Origin: Candidatus Obscuribacterales bacterium
GTDB taxonomy: Bacteria > Cyanobacteriota > Vampirovibrionia > Obscuribacterales > Obscuribacteraceae
Reading direction: 5' to 3'
Assembly (NCBI GenBank): GCA_021732245.1
Contig: JAKFVJ010000300.1
Coordinates: 1 to 15,493 of the forward strand
DNA: 15,493 nucleotides
In this document: positions 8,601 through 14,813 of the stretch, in pieces
Layout: every line of letters begins with the position of its first letter
Numbering within the stretch: the first letter of the stretch is position 1
Made by a program: the position numbers and the translations under genes
The notes under the pieces: model-generated
Told to the model about the DNA's origin: nothing
The model's database searches: none
The model's input: the letters and a program-made list of their open reading frames with translations, nothing else

Positions 8601-8691
8601 TACAATTCTTACGCTCCTGGTTCTGCCGGTGCTTTATAGTTGGCTAGCCAAGGTTCCGAAGCTGGCAGGCAAGATGGAGCAGCAAGTATGA
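5605..8691 (+). CDS. czcA: heavy-metal RND efflux pump, CzcA type
   Basis: This 1028-aa inner-membrane proton antiporter of the heavy-metal efflux RND family has the usual full length. It has an N-terminal transmembrane helix, two large periplasmic loops and two transmembrane bundles. The TM4 proton-relay motif is DFGMIVDGSIVMVEN (Asp393, Asp399, Glu406). This is the spacing of CzcA-type pumps for divalent cations such as Zn, Co or Cd, and differs from the Cu/Ag pump CusA. The early motif PIDAFPDLANNQVQI is typical of the family. It overlaps czcB by 1 bp and the permease gene by 4 bp. No outer-membrane CzcC gene is present, so the pump must recruit a TolC-like protein from elsewhere. The exact metal is an inference. 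Confidence 0.93.
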   Translation: MENFFANLVKHKLPICLFFFLAVVGGIQALTYLPIDAFPDLANNQVQILTDAPGMAPLEAEQLVTIPIESIMNGLHGVTRVRSMSKFGLSVVSVVFHDNIDTYFARQLVFERLQSARARLPKGIEPQLGPVATAMGEIYHYVVEGKSYSSTDLKTLQDWDVKYQLRSVPGVAEVNTFGGNTQEYVVSIFPVKLQQYGLTLQDVFDALEKNNNNFGAGVINHDAEQYTVRGVGRVRNIADIENIVVKSRNGVPIYVRSIANVGVGTALRQGAATKDGMGEVVTGIVMMLKGENSRDVIERVKERIEQIKKTLPEGVTLRPFYDQSVLVDQTIHTVATNLVEGGALVILVLLVMLGNLRAALIVAVAIPISMMFSFMGMKEMGITANIMSLGAVDFGMIVDGSIVMVENSLRRLAHNDDEQISNFQIIQDSIREMARPILFGVLIITVVYMPVLALEGMEYKMFSPMVFTVCFALLGSLLVAMTLTPVLCSLLLRGKVREWESFIIKATKAPYLASLEWCLKHRLITVIVALVLLSATVISLPFLGVEFVPRLEEGNIIIETRNLPSISLPEAVKVSTNIERAIKNVPEITTVVCRTGRPDLATDPMGVYQTDVYVMLKPRERWRSGMTKEKLVDELRQLLAEQVPGANFNFTQLIAMRVDELVSGVRSDVAVKIFGDDLDVLTEKAAEVEKVLQTVKGQTDLQVEKLTGSGQLLITPDRERMARYGVNISDIQDVVQTAVMGVAVSEVLEGRRRFELRVKFPEGSNIDPQAVQNLLVQNSAGKRLPLAQVATVELNEGVDVINREFAQRRIVVQCNVRNRDIGTFVKEAQDKLASFKLPPGYYIQWSGQFENQQRAMKKLTFVVPLSILIIFFLLTATFASIKDALLVLLNVPFALIGGVVALWIRGMYLSVPASIGFIALFGVAVLNGLVLISYINKLIGDGVVPKAAIRQACEVRLRPVLMTAMVAALGFLPMSLSTGSGAEVQKPLATVVIGGIVTSTILTLLVLPVLYSWLAKVPKLAGKMEQQV

Positions 8692-9755
8692 ATCCAAGCA
8701 AACGACTCGTAATCCCGCCGGCATATTACGCTTTGGCATCGGCGCTTTTGTTTGGCGCCAGTACGCCGGCGGCTAAATTGTTAATCGGTCAAGTTCATCC
8801 GCAATTGCTGGCAGGCCTTCTTTATTTCGGTTCCGGTTTAGGACTGCTTTTGGTAGGCACTATCTTCAAAGCCTTCCAAGTTGGCGGACGAGAGCCAAAT
8901 CTGAGGCGATCGGATCTGCCTTGGCTTGCCGGAGCAATTGTTTTCGGCGGAGTAGCCGGACCACTTTTATTGATGACCGGTTTAACTAGTACACCAGGAG
9001 GAGCGGCATCACTTCTACTCAATATGGAGGCCGTTTTGACTGCATTGCTGGCTTGGTTTGCATTCAAGGAAAATTATGATAGGCGCATTATTCTTGGCAT
9101 GATTTCAATCGTTGTAGGCAGCATTGTGCTGACATGGCAGCCTGGGGCGATGCATTCAGTGTCGTTTGGATCACTGGCAATCATCGGGGCTTGCTTTTGT
9201 TGGGCGCTGGACAACAATCTCACTAGAAATATTTCTGACGCCGACCCAATTCAGATTGCAGCGATTAAAGGACTAGTGGCGGGATTGGTAAACGTCGGCA
9301 TTGCCGTAGTCGGCGGAAGCCACTTGCCTACAGGTCTAGTTGTTCTTGCCGCATCACTGGTCGGTTTTCTGGGTTATGGCGTCAGTCTTGTACTGTTCAT
9401 TAAGGCACTGCGATATCTGGGCACGGCTCGTACCGGTGCCTATTTTTCAACAGCTCCATTTGCCGGAGCTGTGCTGTCACTGTTGTTTTTGCATGAGCCG
9501 TTGACTGTTGATTTGCTGGCGGCAACTAGTTTCATGGCTTTTGGTGTGTGGCTCCATTTGACTGAACTTCACGAGCATGAGCATAGCCATACGGAAGAAG
9601 AGCATGAACATCTGCATACGCACGATGAGCATCACCAGCATGAACATGATCCGGAAATCGCGTCTGGTGAGCCTCATAGCCATCGGCACAAACACGTTGC
9701 AATTACACATTCCCATCCGCACTATCCTGATACGCAACATCGACACGCGCATTGA
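8688..9755 (+). CDS. EamA/DMT-superfamily permease with His-rich C-terminal tail
   Basis: This 355-aa membrane protein has about ten transmembrane segments in two EamA repeats (roughly 12-150 and 160-292). A soluble tail then carries 22 His in residues 295-355, as in HEHEHSHTEEEHEHLHTH and HSHPHYPD. The tail should bind Zn, Ni, Co or similar ions. The ATG overlaps the czcA stop (ATGA), so it is co-translated with the pump; a start at 8640 would sit deep inside czcA. DMT permeases move small solutes. Metal export or metal-gated transport is suggested by the tail and operon but not shown. Confidence 0.88.
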   Translation: MNPSKRLVIPPAYYALASALLFGASTPAAKLLIGQVHPQLLAGLLYFGSGLGLLLVGTIFKAFQVGGREPNLRRSDLPWLAGAIVFGGVAGPLLLMTGLTSTPGGAASLLLNMEAVLTALLAWFAFKENYDRRIILGMISIVVGSIVLTWQPGAMHSVSFGSLAIIGACFCWALDNNLTRNISDADPIQIAAIKGLVAGLVNVGIAVVGGSHLPTGLVVLAASLVGFLGYGVSLVLFIKALRYLGTARTGAYFSTAPFAGAVLSLLFLHEPLTVDLLAATSFMAFGVWLHLTELHEHEHSHTEEEHEHLHTHDEHHQHEHDPEIASGEPHSHRHKHVAITHSHPHYPDTQHRHAH

Positions 9756-9778
9756 AAAAATTATTTTGGAAATCGTTA

Positions 9779-10837
9779 ATGCCTGAACACAAGTTATTTA
9801 CCATACAGTCCTTCACTCACTTTATTCATCGGTTCTTCTTGCCGTTGCTGCTTGCCAGCTATGCGCTTGCAGCTTGCGCACCACAGCTTGGTCTATCTTT
9901 GAGGCAAATCTCGTTTGGTACCATTACTTTACCGGCACTGGGACAGACAAACGTTTCTCCATCGTTGGTAATGCTCTCGTTTCTGTTGTTTAACGCCGGC
10001 CTGGGAATACAAACTAAGGAACTATGGGGCTTGCGGCAAAAGCCTCAATTATTGCTCGTTGGCTTTTTGGCAAACATGATCGTTCCAATCCTGCTGATTA
10101 TCACCTTGCGCGGAGTGATGGGGCTATGGCACAACTCGGATGAGCTGCATAATCTTCTGGTTGGTTTGGCTCTGATAATAGCCATGCCGATTGCCGGATC
10201 TTCGGCCGCTTGGGCTCAAAACGCTAATGGAAACCTGGGGCTAAGTCTGGGGTTGGTGCTGCTTTCGACCATTCTGAGTCCTCTGACGACACCCCTGGTT
10301 CTGCATTTGTTTGGCTTTATGACCAAAGGAGATTTTGCCGAAGATCTCCATGAAATGGCACAGCAGGGTACGAATGCGTTCCTGTGTTTGACAGTCGTTC
10401 TTCCATCATTACTGGGAATGTCTGTTCACTATGTTATTGGAGAAAAAAGAACGAGCTGTATCAAACCATGCCTGAAGCTGGTTAACTTTATCGTACTCTT
10501 GCTGCTTAACTATTCAAACGCTGCCACAAGTTTGCCGCAAGCCTTTTCCCGACCGGACTGGGATTTCTTGGGTTTCATTTTGGGGACTACGATAGCAGTT
10601 TGCACAGTAGCGTTTTTCGCCGGATGGCTAGTCTCTTGGTTTTTCAAGACAGATAAATCAGACAAAGCCGCGCTAATGTTTAGCCTTGGAATGAATAACA
10701 ATGGAACTGGTCTGGTTCTTGCGGCAACGGCGTTGGCAGATCATCCGGCAGTAATGTTGCCGATGATTTTCTACACTTTCGTCCAACAGGTGATAGCGGC
10801 AGTAGTCGATTGGCGAATATTCAAAACAGAAGACTAG
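9779..10837 (+). CDS. bile acid:sodium symporter (BASS/SBF) family protein
   Basis: This protein of about 352 aa has eight to ten hydrophobic segments and family-like motifs: FNAGLGIQ near residue 70, AMPIAGSSAAWAQNANGN in the middle and SLGMNNNGTGLVLA near the C-terminus. BASS proteins couple sodium to organic-anion transport and belong to the same superfamily as the arsenite exporter ACR3. The ATG at 9779 has GGA 8 nt upstream. A TTG at 9752 overlapping the previous stop (TTGA) is the alternative and would add nine residues. It is the last gene of the czc operon, 23 bp after the permease. The substrate is unknown. Confidence 0.82.
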   Translation: MPEHKLFTIQSFTHFIHRFFLPLLLASYALAACAPQLGLSLRQISFGTITLPALGQTNVSPSLVMLSFLLFNAGLGIQTKELWGLRQKPQLLLVGFLANMIVPILLIITLRGVMGLWHNSDELHNLLVGLALIIAMPIAGSSAAWAQNANGNLGLSLGLVLLSTILSPLTTPLVLHLFGFMTKGDFAEDLHEMAQQGTNAFLCLTVVLPSLLGMSVHYVIGEKRTSCIKPCLKLVNFIVLLLLNYSNAATSLPQAFSRPDWDFLGFILGTTIAVCTVAFFAGWLVSWFFKTDKSDKAALMFSLGMNNNGTGLVLAATALADHPAVMLPMIFYTFVQQVIAAVVDWRIFKTED

Positions 10838-10845
10838 CCCATTTA

Positions 10846-10883
10846 GGGGTCTGACTAGCAATGAGAACCAAAACATACGCTAA
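10846..10883 (+). repeat. 38-bp Tn3-type terminal inverted repeat, facing right
   Basis: The stretch begins GGGGTCTGAC, the same first ten bases as the terminal repeat of Tn3 as I recall it. It continues with GAACC, AAAAC and ACGCTAA blocks in the same order as Tn3-family ends, with one extra base. The length is the family's 38 bp. The GGGG end faces left, so it marks the left boundary of an element extending right over the MFS gene, the RiPP cassette and the recombinase. It lies 8 bp after the BASS stop. The partner repeat must lie beyond the window or be lost. Confidence 0.7.
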
Positions 10884-10943
10884 TTCACTTGGTGGCCGCT
10901 AAGCCTGTGTAAACCCCAGTTTGGCGCTTGTCGCCTTCTATTC

Positions 10944-10952
10944 TGGTATACA
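10944..10952 (+). promoter_or_regulatory. candidate extended -10 promoter for the MFS gene
   Basis: TGGTATACA fits an extended -10 element (TG-n-TATACA) 78 bp before the MFS start and inside the presumed transposon end. No good -35 is seen. The rest of the 193-bp gap (10838-11030) holds the inverted repeat and nothing else I recognise. Confidence 0.3.
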
Positions 10953-11030
10953 TGAGCGTTCTGCCCCTTTTACAACAACTTAGGACCCTGTAGAATCCAC
11001 AAGTCCGTACTCTGATGAAGATTCTTCGCC

Positions 11031-12281
11031 ATGCCTGGACGTGTCAAAGTCCTCACTACTAATGATGATAACGCTGGCGGTTGGTTAAACCGCACCGTAG
11101 TTGGTGCGGGTCTCACAAGCGCACTTGGTGATTTCAACTACGAAACCTGCAATGTAATCCTGCCGGGTTTCCTCGCCGTTCTGGGCATACCAGCGGTTGC
11201 CCTTGGTGCTATAGAGGGCATTGCTGACGGCATTTCTAGTTTCTCAAAGCTTGGTTCCGGATATATTGCAGACAAGCTTGGACATCGAAAAACACTGGTA
11301 ATTGTTGGTTATGGTCTGACAGCGTTAATGCCTGTCCTCTTCGCACTGTCTGCCGGTTGGGCATTAATACTTTTTGGACGCATTGTTGGATGGTTTGGGA
11401 AGGGCATTCGAAGCCCTTTGCGTGATGCAATTATGGCGGAGGCCATTACGCCTGCTAGCAAAGGGAAGGCCTTTGGTTTTCATCGGGCTGCGGACACCGC
11501 CGGTGCAGTGATCGGCCCCTTGCTGGGTGTAGCAGCGCTTGCCTGGGCTCAGGATTTCCACCCTAAAGATGCCTCTGCGCCCTTTCGTACCGTCTTCTGG
11601 CTGGCATTGATTCCTGGAATACTTTCGGTTGTGAGTTTTTCACTTTTAGTCAGGGACGACGGCAGTGTGCCTAACCCTACGCTGCAATTTTGGTCCACCC
11701 TGCGCGAGCTGCCAAGTCGATTTCAGCGATACTTGCGTGCAGTTGGAATCTTTGGCATTGGTGATTTCGCTCACACGCTGTTGATTTTGGCAGCGACGCA
11801 GCTTCTTACATCGAGCATGGGCGTGACACATGCAGCAATGGTTGCCGGACTACTCTACGTTTGGCGAAATGCTGTACAGACATTGGTATCCTTTCCAATC
11901 GGAGTGCTGGCAGATCGATTTGGTCATCGCCGCCTGCTGGTAATCGGTTATGCCATCGGCGTTTCGGTAGCGGCATTGACTGCCACTGCATTTGCCATAC
12001 AAGCCAACAATCTTGTGCTATTGGTATGTATTTTCACTCTGGCCGGTTTTTATGTTGCGGTGCAGGAATCCCTTGAAGCCACGCTTACATCAGAGCTTGT
12101 CCCACAGACTATTCGCGCTACAAGCTACGGACTACTTGCCTCAGTCAATGGAGTGGGCGATCTGATTTCGAGCGCGGTCGTGGGACTTGTCTGGACCGCA
12201 ATCTCACCCGTGATTGCGTTCGCCTTCGCGGCTGCCGTCATGGCGATTGGAACCGTGACCCTAGCTCGATTGCGCGACTAA
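11031..12281 (+). CDS. major facilitator superfamily exporter, substrate unknown
   Basis: This 416-aa protein is of standard MFS length with about 12 transmembrane segments. Both halves carry the MFS motif A: GYIADKLGHRKTL near residue 78 and GVLADRFGHRRLL in the second half. The loop GKGIRSPLRDAI (123-134), followed by GFHRAADTAGAVIGPLLG, is typical of a group of bacterial MFS proteins often found near metal-resistance genes, but the substrate cannot be told. The first nine residues MPGRVKVLT resemble the start of the recombinase at 14969 (MPGQAKILT). Only a weak ribosome binding site (GAAG) is seen. The 288-bp gap after it holds site B and the palindrome before the maturase gene. Confidence 0.88.
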   Translation: MPGRVKVLTTNDDNAGGWLNRTVVGAGLTSALGDFNYETCNVILPGFLAVLGIPAVALGAIEGIADGISSFSKLGSGYIADKLGHRKTLVIVGYGLTALMPVLFALSAGWALILFGRIVGWFGKGIRSPLRDAIMAEAITPASKGKAFGFHRAADTAGAVIGPLLGVAALAWAQDFHPKDASAPFRTVFWLALIPGILSVVSFSLLVRDDGSVPNPTLQFWSTLRELPSRFQRYLRAVGIFGIGDFAHTLLILAATQLLTSSMGVTHAAMVAGLLYVWRNAVQTLVSFPIGVLADRFGHRRLLVIGYAIGVSVAALTATAFAIQANNLVLLVCIFTLAGFYVAVQESLEATLTSELVPQTIRATSYGLLASVNGVGDLISSAVVGLVWTAISPVIAFAFAAAVMAIGTVTLARLRD

Positions 12282-12429
12282 TGCGGTCTGGACAATGTGA
12301 CCTGGTAAGACCTAGGTTAGCATGACTGCTGGCGGATGAGCTAAGGGATGATTTTTGTTTATCACCCGATGTTGTTCTTTCGCCTTCTGTCCTAGCAAAA
12401 AAGTCTCTTGAAAAAAACCACTTTGACCA

Positions 12430-12471
12430 GTTGTCATAGCGGCAGACAAAAAGGTGTTTTGTCTAATTCTT
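12430..12471 (+). repeat. site B: second copy of the palindromic block
   Basis: GTTGTCAT (12430-12437), then AGACAAAA (12444-12451), a 5-bp spacer AGGTG, then TTTTGTCT (12457-12464) and TCTT. It matches site A over about 41 bp, with differences mainly in the spacer and flanks, although they lie 8.7 kb apart. It precedes the RiPP cassette. Spacer length differs between copies: 4 bp in A, 5 in B, 6 in C and D. Confidence 0.75.
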
Positions 12472-12527
12472 GTTATTGCAAAATTCAGCACTTGATGGCG
12501 ATGTCATCAGAATACAGGCAGATCCAA

Positions 12528-12556
12528 GATGATAAGATGATTGGCCTCTTATCATC
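12528..12556 (+). promoter_or_regulatory. perfect 10-bp inverted repeat before the maturase gene
   Basis: GATGATAAGA (12528-12537) and TCTTATCATC (12547-12556) are perfect complements around a 9-bp spacer. The repeat ends 13 bp before the ATG at 12570, where no Shine-Dalgarno sequence is visible. It could be an operator for an unseen regulator or an RNA hairpin that controls translation. Confidence 0.5.
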
Positions 12557-12569
12557 AAACTCGGTTTAA

Positions 12570-13892
12570 ATGACTGACCCGCAACTATTGTTCTCCCGAT
12601 TACGGGCTCATTTGTCAGAGTCTGAGCAGGACTCCTTGAACAGGCTGATCGGCAATGGTGCTATTAAAGTGCCATCCGATTCCAGCAGCTTCTTGTTTGC
12701 ACAGCCGGAGGAGTTGTTTCATCCGGAGGAGTTAGCACTTCTCAATGACTTGGAAATGACAAATGATGAACGAGGTGGCGGATTAAGCAGCCACACGTTC
12801 ATGATCATGAAAGCGACGCGTCTCTGCAATCTGCGATGCACCTATTGTTTTTCGTGGAGAGACGGGCCAAATCAGACAATGACCTTTCCGATTTTGGCAA
12901 GAGCAACTCGTGATGTACTTGCAAACACGAGCACCAAGCAAGTCGATTTCATTTGGCATGGCGGTGAAGTAACGCTCCTGCCCACAGCATTTTTCAAAAA
13001 AGCCTTATGGCTCCAGAATCATTTCAGGAAACCCGGGCAGATAATCAGAAATGCAGTTCAAACTAATGCCAGCATACTTTCCGACGAATGGATTGCTTTC
13101 CTCAAGGCTTGTGAATTCCACGTTGGAGTCAGTATTGACGGACCCCAAGAACTGCACAATGCGCGGCGAATAACAAAGTCTGGGCAAGGCAGCTGGCAGA
13201 ACGTCATAGAAGGCATTGAGAAGCTTCGTCAGAGCGAGATCCCTTTTGGGATTCTCATGGTTGTTGATGAACAAGTGGTGGCATATGGTGCTCGCAGGCT
13301 ACTGACACTCTTCAAGGAGCATCAGTTCCAGTCCGTGGCTCTGCTAAATGTCATCCCGGACAATTCTCAGGAAAATGTCGAAACCAGAAACTACTTACCA
13401 TATGCCAAGTTTGTTGAATTCTTGAGAGAAGTATTCGCACTATGGTGGCAGGAATTTAGAGATTCCGTGTCTATCCGGGAACTGGAAAGCCTGTTCAGCA
13501 AGGTTGCTGCACGGCGTGGGCCAACAATATGCGAATTCGCGAGCAATTGCATGGGCAAGTACCTAACCATTGAACCGAATGGGGATGTCCTGGCGTGCGA
13601 TAAGTACCTTGGTGACCCCGCTCTTTTATTCGGAAACTTGCTTACGGAAAATCTGTCTCAACTGCTCGTTCACTCTTCAAACTTGACACAAGCCCGTCGC
13701 GCTGTCTCTCTGTCCAAAGCAGGCATGCAGGAGTGTTCTTATTTCCGCTACTGCAACGGAGGTTGTCCACATGATGCTCGTCTCAACGAGCTGCATGTGC
13801 GCAACTGGGAAGGAAATTGTTGCGGATTGTCAGAATTGATAAGAGACATGGAACTGGTATCACAACAAAATCAACCAGCGTTGCGTACTTGA
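12570..13892 (+). CDS. radical SAM/SPASM peptide maturase
   Basis: This 440-aa enzyme has a radical SAM cluster motif CNLRCTYC (Cys86, Cys90, Cys93) and the SAM-binding HGGE (130-133; the usual following Pro is Val). Its C-terminal SPASM domain would bind extra iron-sulfur clusters, with Cys321, Cys327, Cys343, Cys389, Cys395, Cys399 and Cys417/418; the CNGGCP motif is clear. Such proteins use the 5'-deoxyadenosyl radical to install C-C or C-S crosslinks in ribosomal peptides. The overall pattern (GKYLTIEPNGDVLACDKYLGD) resembles cyclophane-forming maturases of the FxsB/GRRM/XYE kind, but the subfamily cannot be fixed by eye. The N-terminal 75 residues may hold a peptide-recognition region. 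The candidate substrate gene starts 13 bp downstream. An anaerobic sulfatase-maturase role is less likely because no sulfatase is present. Confidence 0.88.
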   Translation: MTDPQLLFSRLRAHLSESEQDSLNRLIGNGAIKVPSDSSSFLFAQPEELFHPEELALLNDLEMTNDERGGGLSSHTFMIMKATRLCNLRCTYCFSWRDGPNQTMTFPILARATRDVLANTSTKQVDFIWHGGEVTLLPTAFFKKALWLQNHFRKPGQIIRNAVQTNASILSDEWIAFLKACEFHVGVSIDGPQELHNARRITKSGQGSWQNVIEGIEKLRQSEIPFGILMVVDEQVVAYGARRLLTLFKEHQFQSVALLNVIPDNSQENVETRNYLPYAKFVEFLREVFALWWQEFRDSVSIRELESLFSKVAARRGPTICEFASNCMGKYLTIEPNGDVLACDKYLGDPALLFGNLLTENLSQLLVHSSNLTQARRAVSLSKAGMQECSYFRYCNGGCPHDARLNELHVRNWEGNCCGLSELIRDMELVSQQNQPALRT

Positions 13893-13898
13893 AGGAGG
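13893..13898 (+). promoter_or_regulatory. strong ribosome binding site for the precursor peptide
   Basis: AGGAGG, the best Shine-Dalgarno sequence noticed in the window, sits 7 nt before the ATG at 13906 and directly follows the maturase stop. It suggests that the peptide is made in excess over its enzyme, as expected for a substrate. Confidence 0.8.
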
Positions 13899-13905
13899 AC
13901 CACCA

Positions 13906-14094
13906 ATGCCCGAAATTGAACTGTCTCACACGGACATAGAAGCTCTCGAAAAGAAAGTCAAATCTGGCACCCTGCCAGACGAAGAGGCAAAATTCTTGCA
14001 CTTCATGGTTAATCAGGCAAAAGCCAAGATTCAGCAGGGCAAGGATGAAGAAGGCCCCAGCTGGAAATTTGATATTTGGAAATATAAATTCTAG
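13906..14094 (+). CDS. putative RiPP precursor peptide with aromatic/Lys core
   Basis: This 62-aa peptide has two parts. Residues 1-47 are charged and probably helical (DIEALEKKVKSG, EEAKFLHFMVNQAKAKIQQ), as in leader peptides. After the Gly50-Pro51 break comes the C-terminal core SWKFDIWKYKF. It has three aromatic-Lys-aromatic triplets (W53-K54-F55, W58-K59-Y60, Y60-K61-F62) plus F55-D56-I57. Three-residue cyclophanes, in which an aromatic side chain is joined to the beta carbon two residues on, are known products of SPASM maturases, so this core is a natural substrate. It has no Cys, no signal peptide and no membrane segment. Pairing with the upstream maturase rests on adjacency, the strong ribosome binding site and composition. 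I do not recognise the exact family, and no protease or exporter is adjacent. Confidence 0.72.
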   Translation: MPEIELSHTDIEALEKKVKSGTLPDEEAKFLHFMVNQAKAKIQQGKDEEGPSWKFDIWKYKF

Positions 14095-14103
14095 CCCCGA
14101 AGT

Positions 14104-14619
14104 CTACACTGGTACTGCATCAATCGAGGTCGGCTGCAGCACTGCTTGCTGCCGTTGACCTCGGTTTTCGTTGGCTCTCTTCAGCGGGCACATGTAGACC
14201 AGAAGAAAAGCAATTATAAGATTGGGCAACCACTTGTCCATTTGACTCAGCACTGCATACGCAAGAGGCTGATGAATGTGGCAATCGATCGCATAAAAGT
14301 AATTTACCAGAGGCTCACGGATAAGCTCTCCTTTCAATTCTAGAAGGATCGCGCCTACAATGACGCTCTGTCCCACACGATTTCCAACTGGGAGCAGGTG
14401 TCCTGTATAGGAATACAGGACGGCGGCAACAAATGTCGAGACCAATGCCGTCAAATACGCAACCAGTGTCACACTCCCTGAATAGGGGCCACCGCTGTTG
14501 CAACCAATGACCAGGTCTCTGATAGGCAAGCGTGTTGCGTCTTGTATAAGAATGTGGACCGTAAGGGCCACTACCGCAATAACTGTGGTGCATAGCAGGA
14601 TTCGCACTTTACTCCGCAC
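14104..14619 (-). CDS. small multi-pass membrane protein of unknown function
   Basis: This 171-aa protein starts at GTG (14619-14617) with a good ribosome binding site GAGGAG on the minus strand (14630-14625, 5 nt away), which supports a real gene. Hydrophobic segments lie near residues 6-25, 48-71, 83-95 and 131-144, so three or four membrane passes are likely, with a polar basic tail (KRANENRGQRQQ). Cys40, Cys113 and the IDCHIHQPL segment are notable. I recognise no family. It converges on the RiPP precursor gene with only 9 bp between them. Its location inside the B-C interval makes an immunity or export role possible but unproven. Confidence 0.65.
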   Translation of the reverse strand: MRSKVRILLCTTVIAVVALTVHILIQDATRLPIRDLVIGCNSGGPYSGSVTLVAYLTALVSTFVAAVLYSYTGHLLPVGNRVGQSVIVGAILLELKGELIREPLVNYFYAIDCHIHQPLAYAVLSQMDKWLPNLIIAFLLVYMCPLKRANENRGQRQQAVLQPTSIDAVPV

Positions 14620-14719
14620 TTGTTCTCCTCATGCCGCGAATACAAGATTTGCTCTGGTCCTAAGGACTTCGGCAACCAGTCCTTTCCGACCGACCCCAAT
14701 TTTATCAGTTGCTGTCTGC

Positions 14720-14758
14720 GTTGTCAGAGCGGTAGACAAAAGAACTGGTTCATCTACC
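14720..14758 (+). repeat. site C: imperfect 11-6-11 recombinase-type site
   Basis: GTTGTCA (14720-14726) precedes GGTAGACAAAA (14731-14741), a 6-bp spacer GAACTG and GTTCATCTACC (14748-14758). The arms are complementary at 8 of 11 positions. The left half matches sites A and B, while the size and spacing match site D, so C links the two groups. In a TnpI-type resolution region it would be an accessory or older crossover site. Confidence 0.65.
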
Positions 14759-14775
14759 GTTTAGCAAGCAACGTT

Positions 14776-14808
14776 GCAACCAGAATTCATCTTGATAATG
14801 CTGGTTGC
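14776..14808 (+). repeat. 8-bp inverted repeat between sites C and D
   Basis: GCAACCAG (14776-14783) and CTGGTTGC (14801-14808) are perfect complements 17 bp apart, between the two palindromic sites. It could be part of the recombination complex or a binding site for a helper protein. Confidence 0.4.
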
Positions 14809-14813
14809 TAGGC

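Noticed and set aside
9477..9752. Minus-strand open frame rich in Met, Arg and Val opposite the His tail
   Set aside because: It is a by-product of repeated CAT/CAC His codons on the plus strand. It has no independent start signals, and the protein is of low complexity.
9779..10837. ACR3 arsenite exporter
   Set aside because: Although in the same superfamily, the NNNGTG and SSAAWAQN motifs fit the bile-acid/Na+ symporter family better, and it sits in the czc operon rather than with ars genes.
12345..12367. GGGATGAT and ATCACCC hairpin as an MFS terminator
   Set aside because: The stem has a bulge and the T-rich part is in the loop rather than after the stem.
13906..14094. Streptide- or darobactin-type precursor
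   Set aside because: There is no Lys-x-x-x-Trp streptide core and no W-x-W-x-K pattern. The leader also differs, so only the broader three-residue crosslink idea is kept.
14498..14764. Plus-strand frame across the membrane-protein 5' end and site C
   Set aside because: The minus-strand gene has a good ribosome binding site and membrane segments, while this frame has neither and runs into the recombination site.
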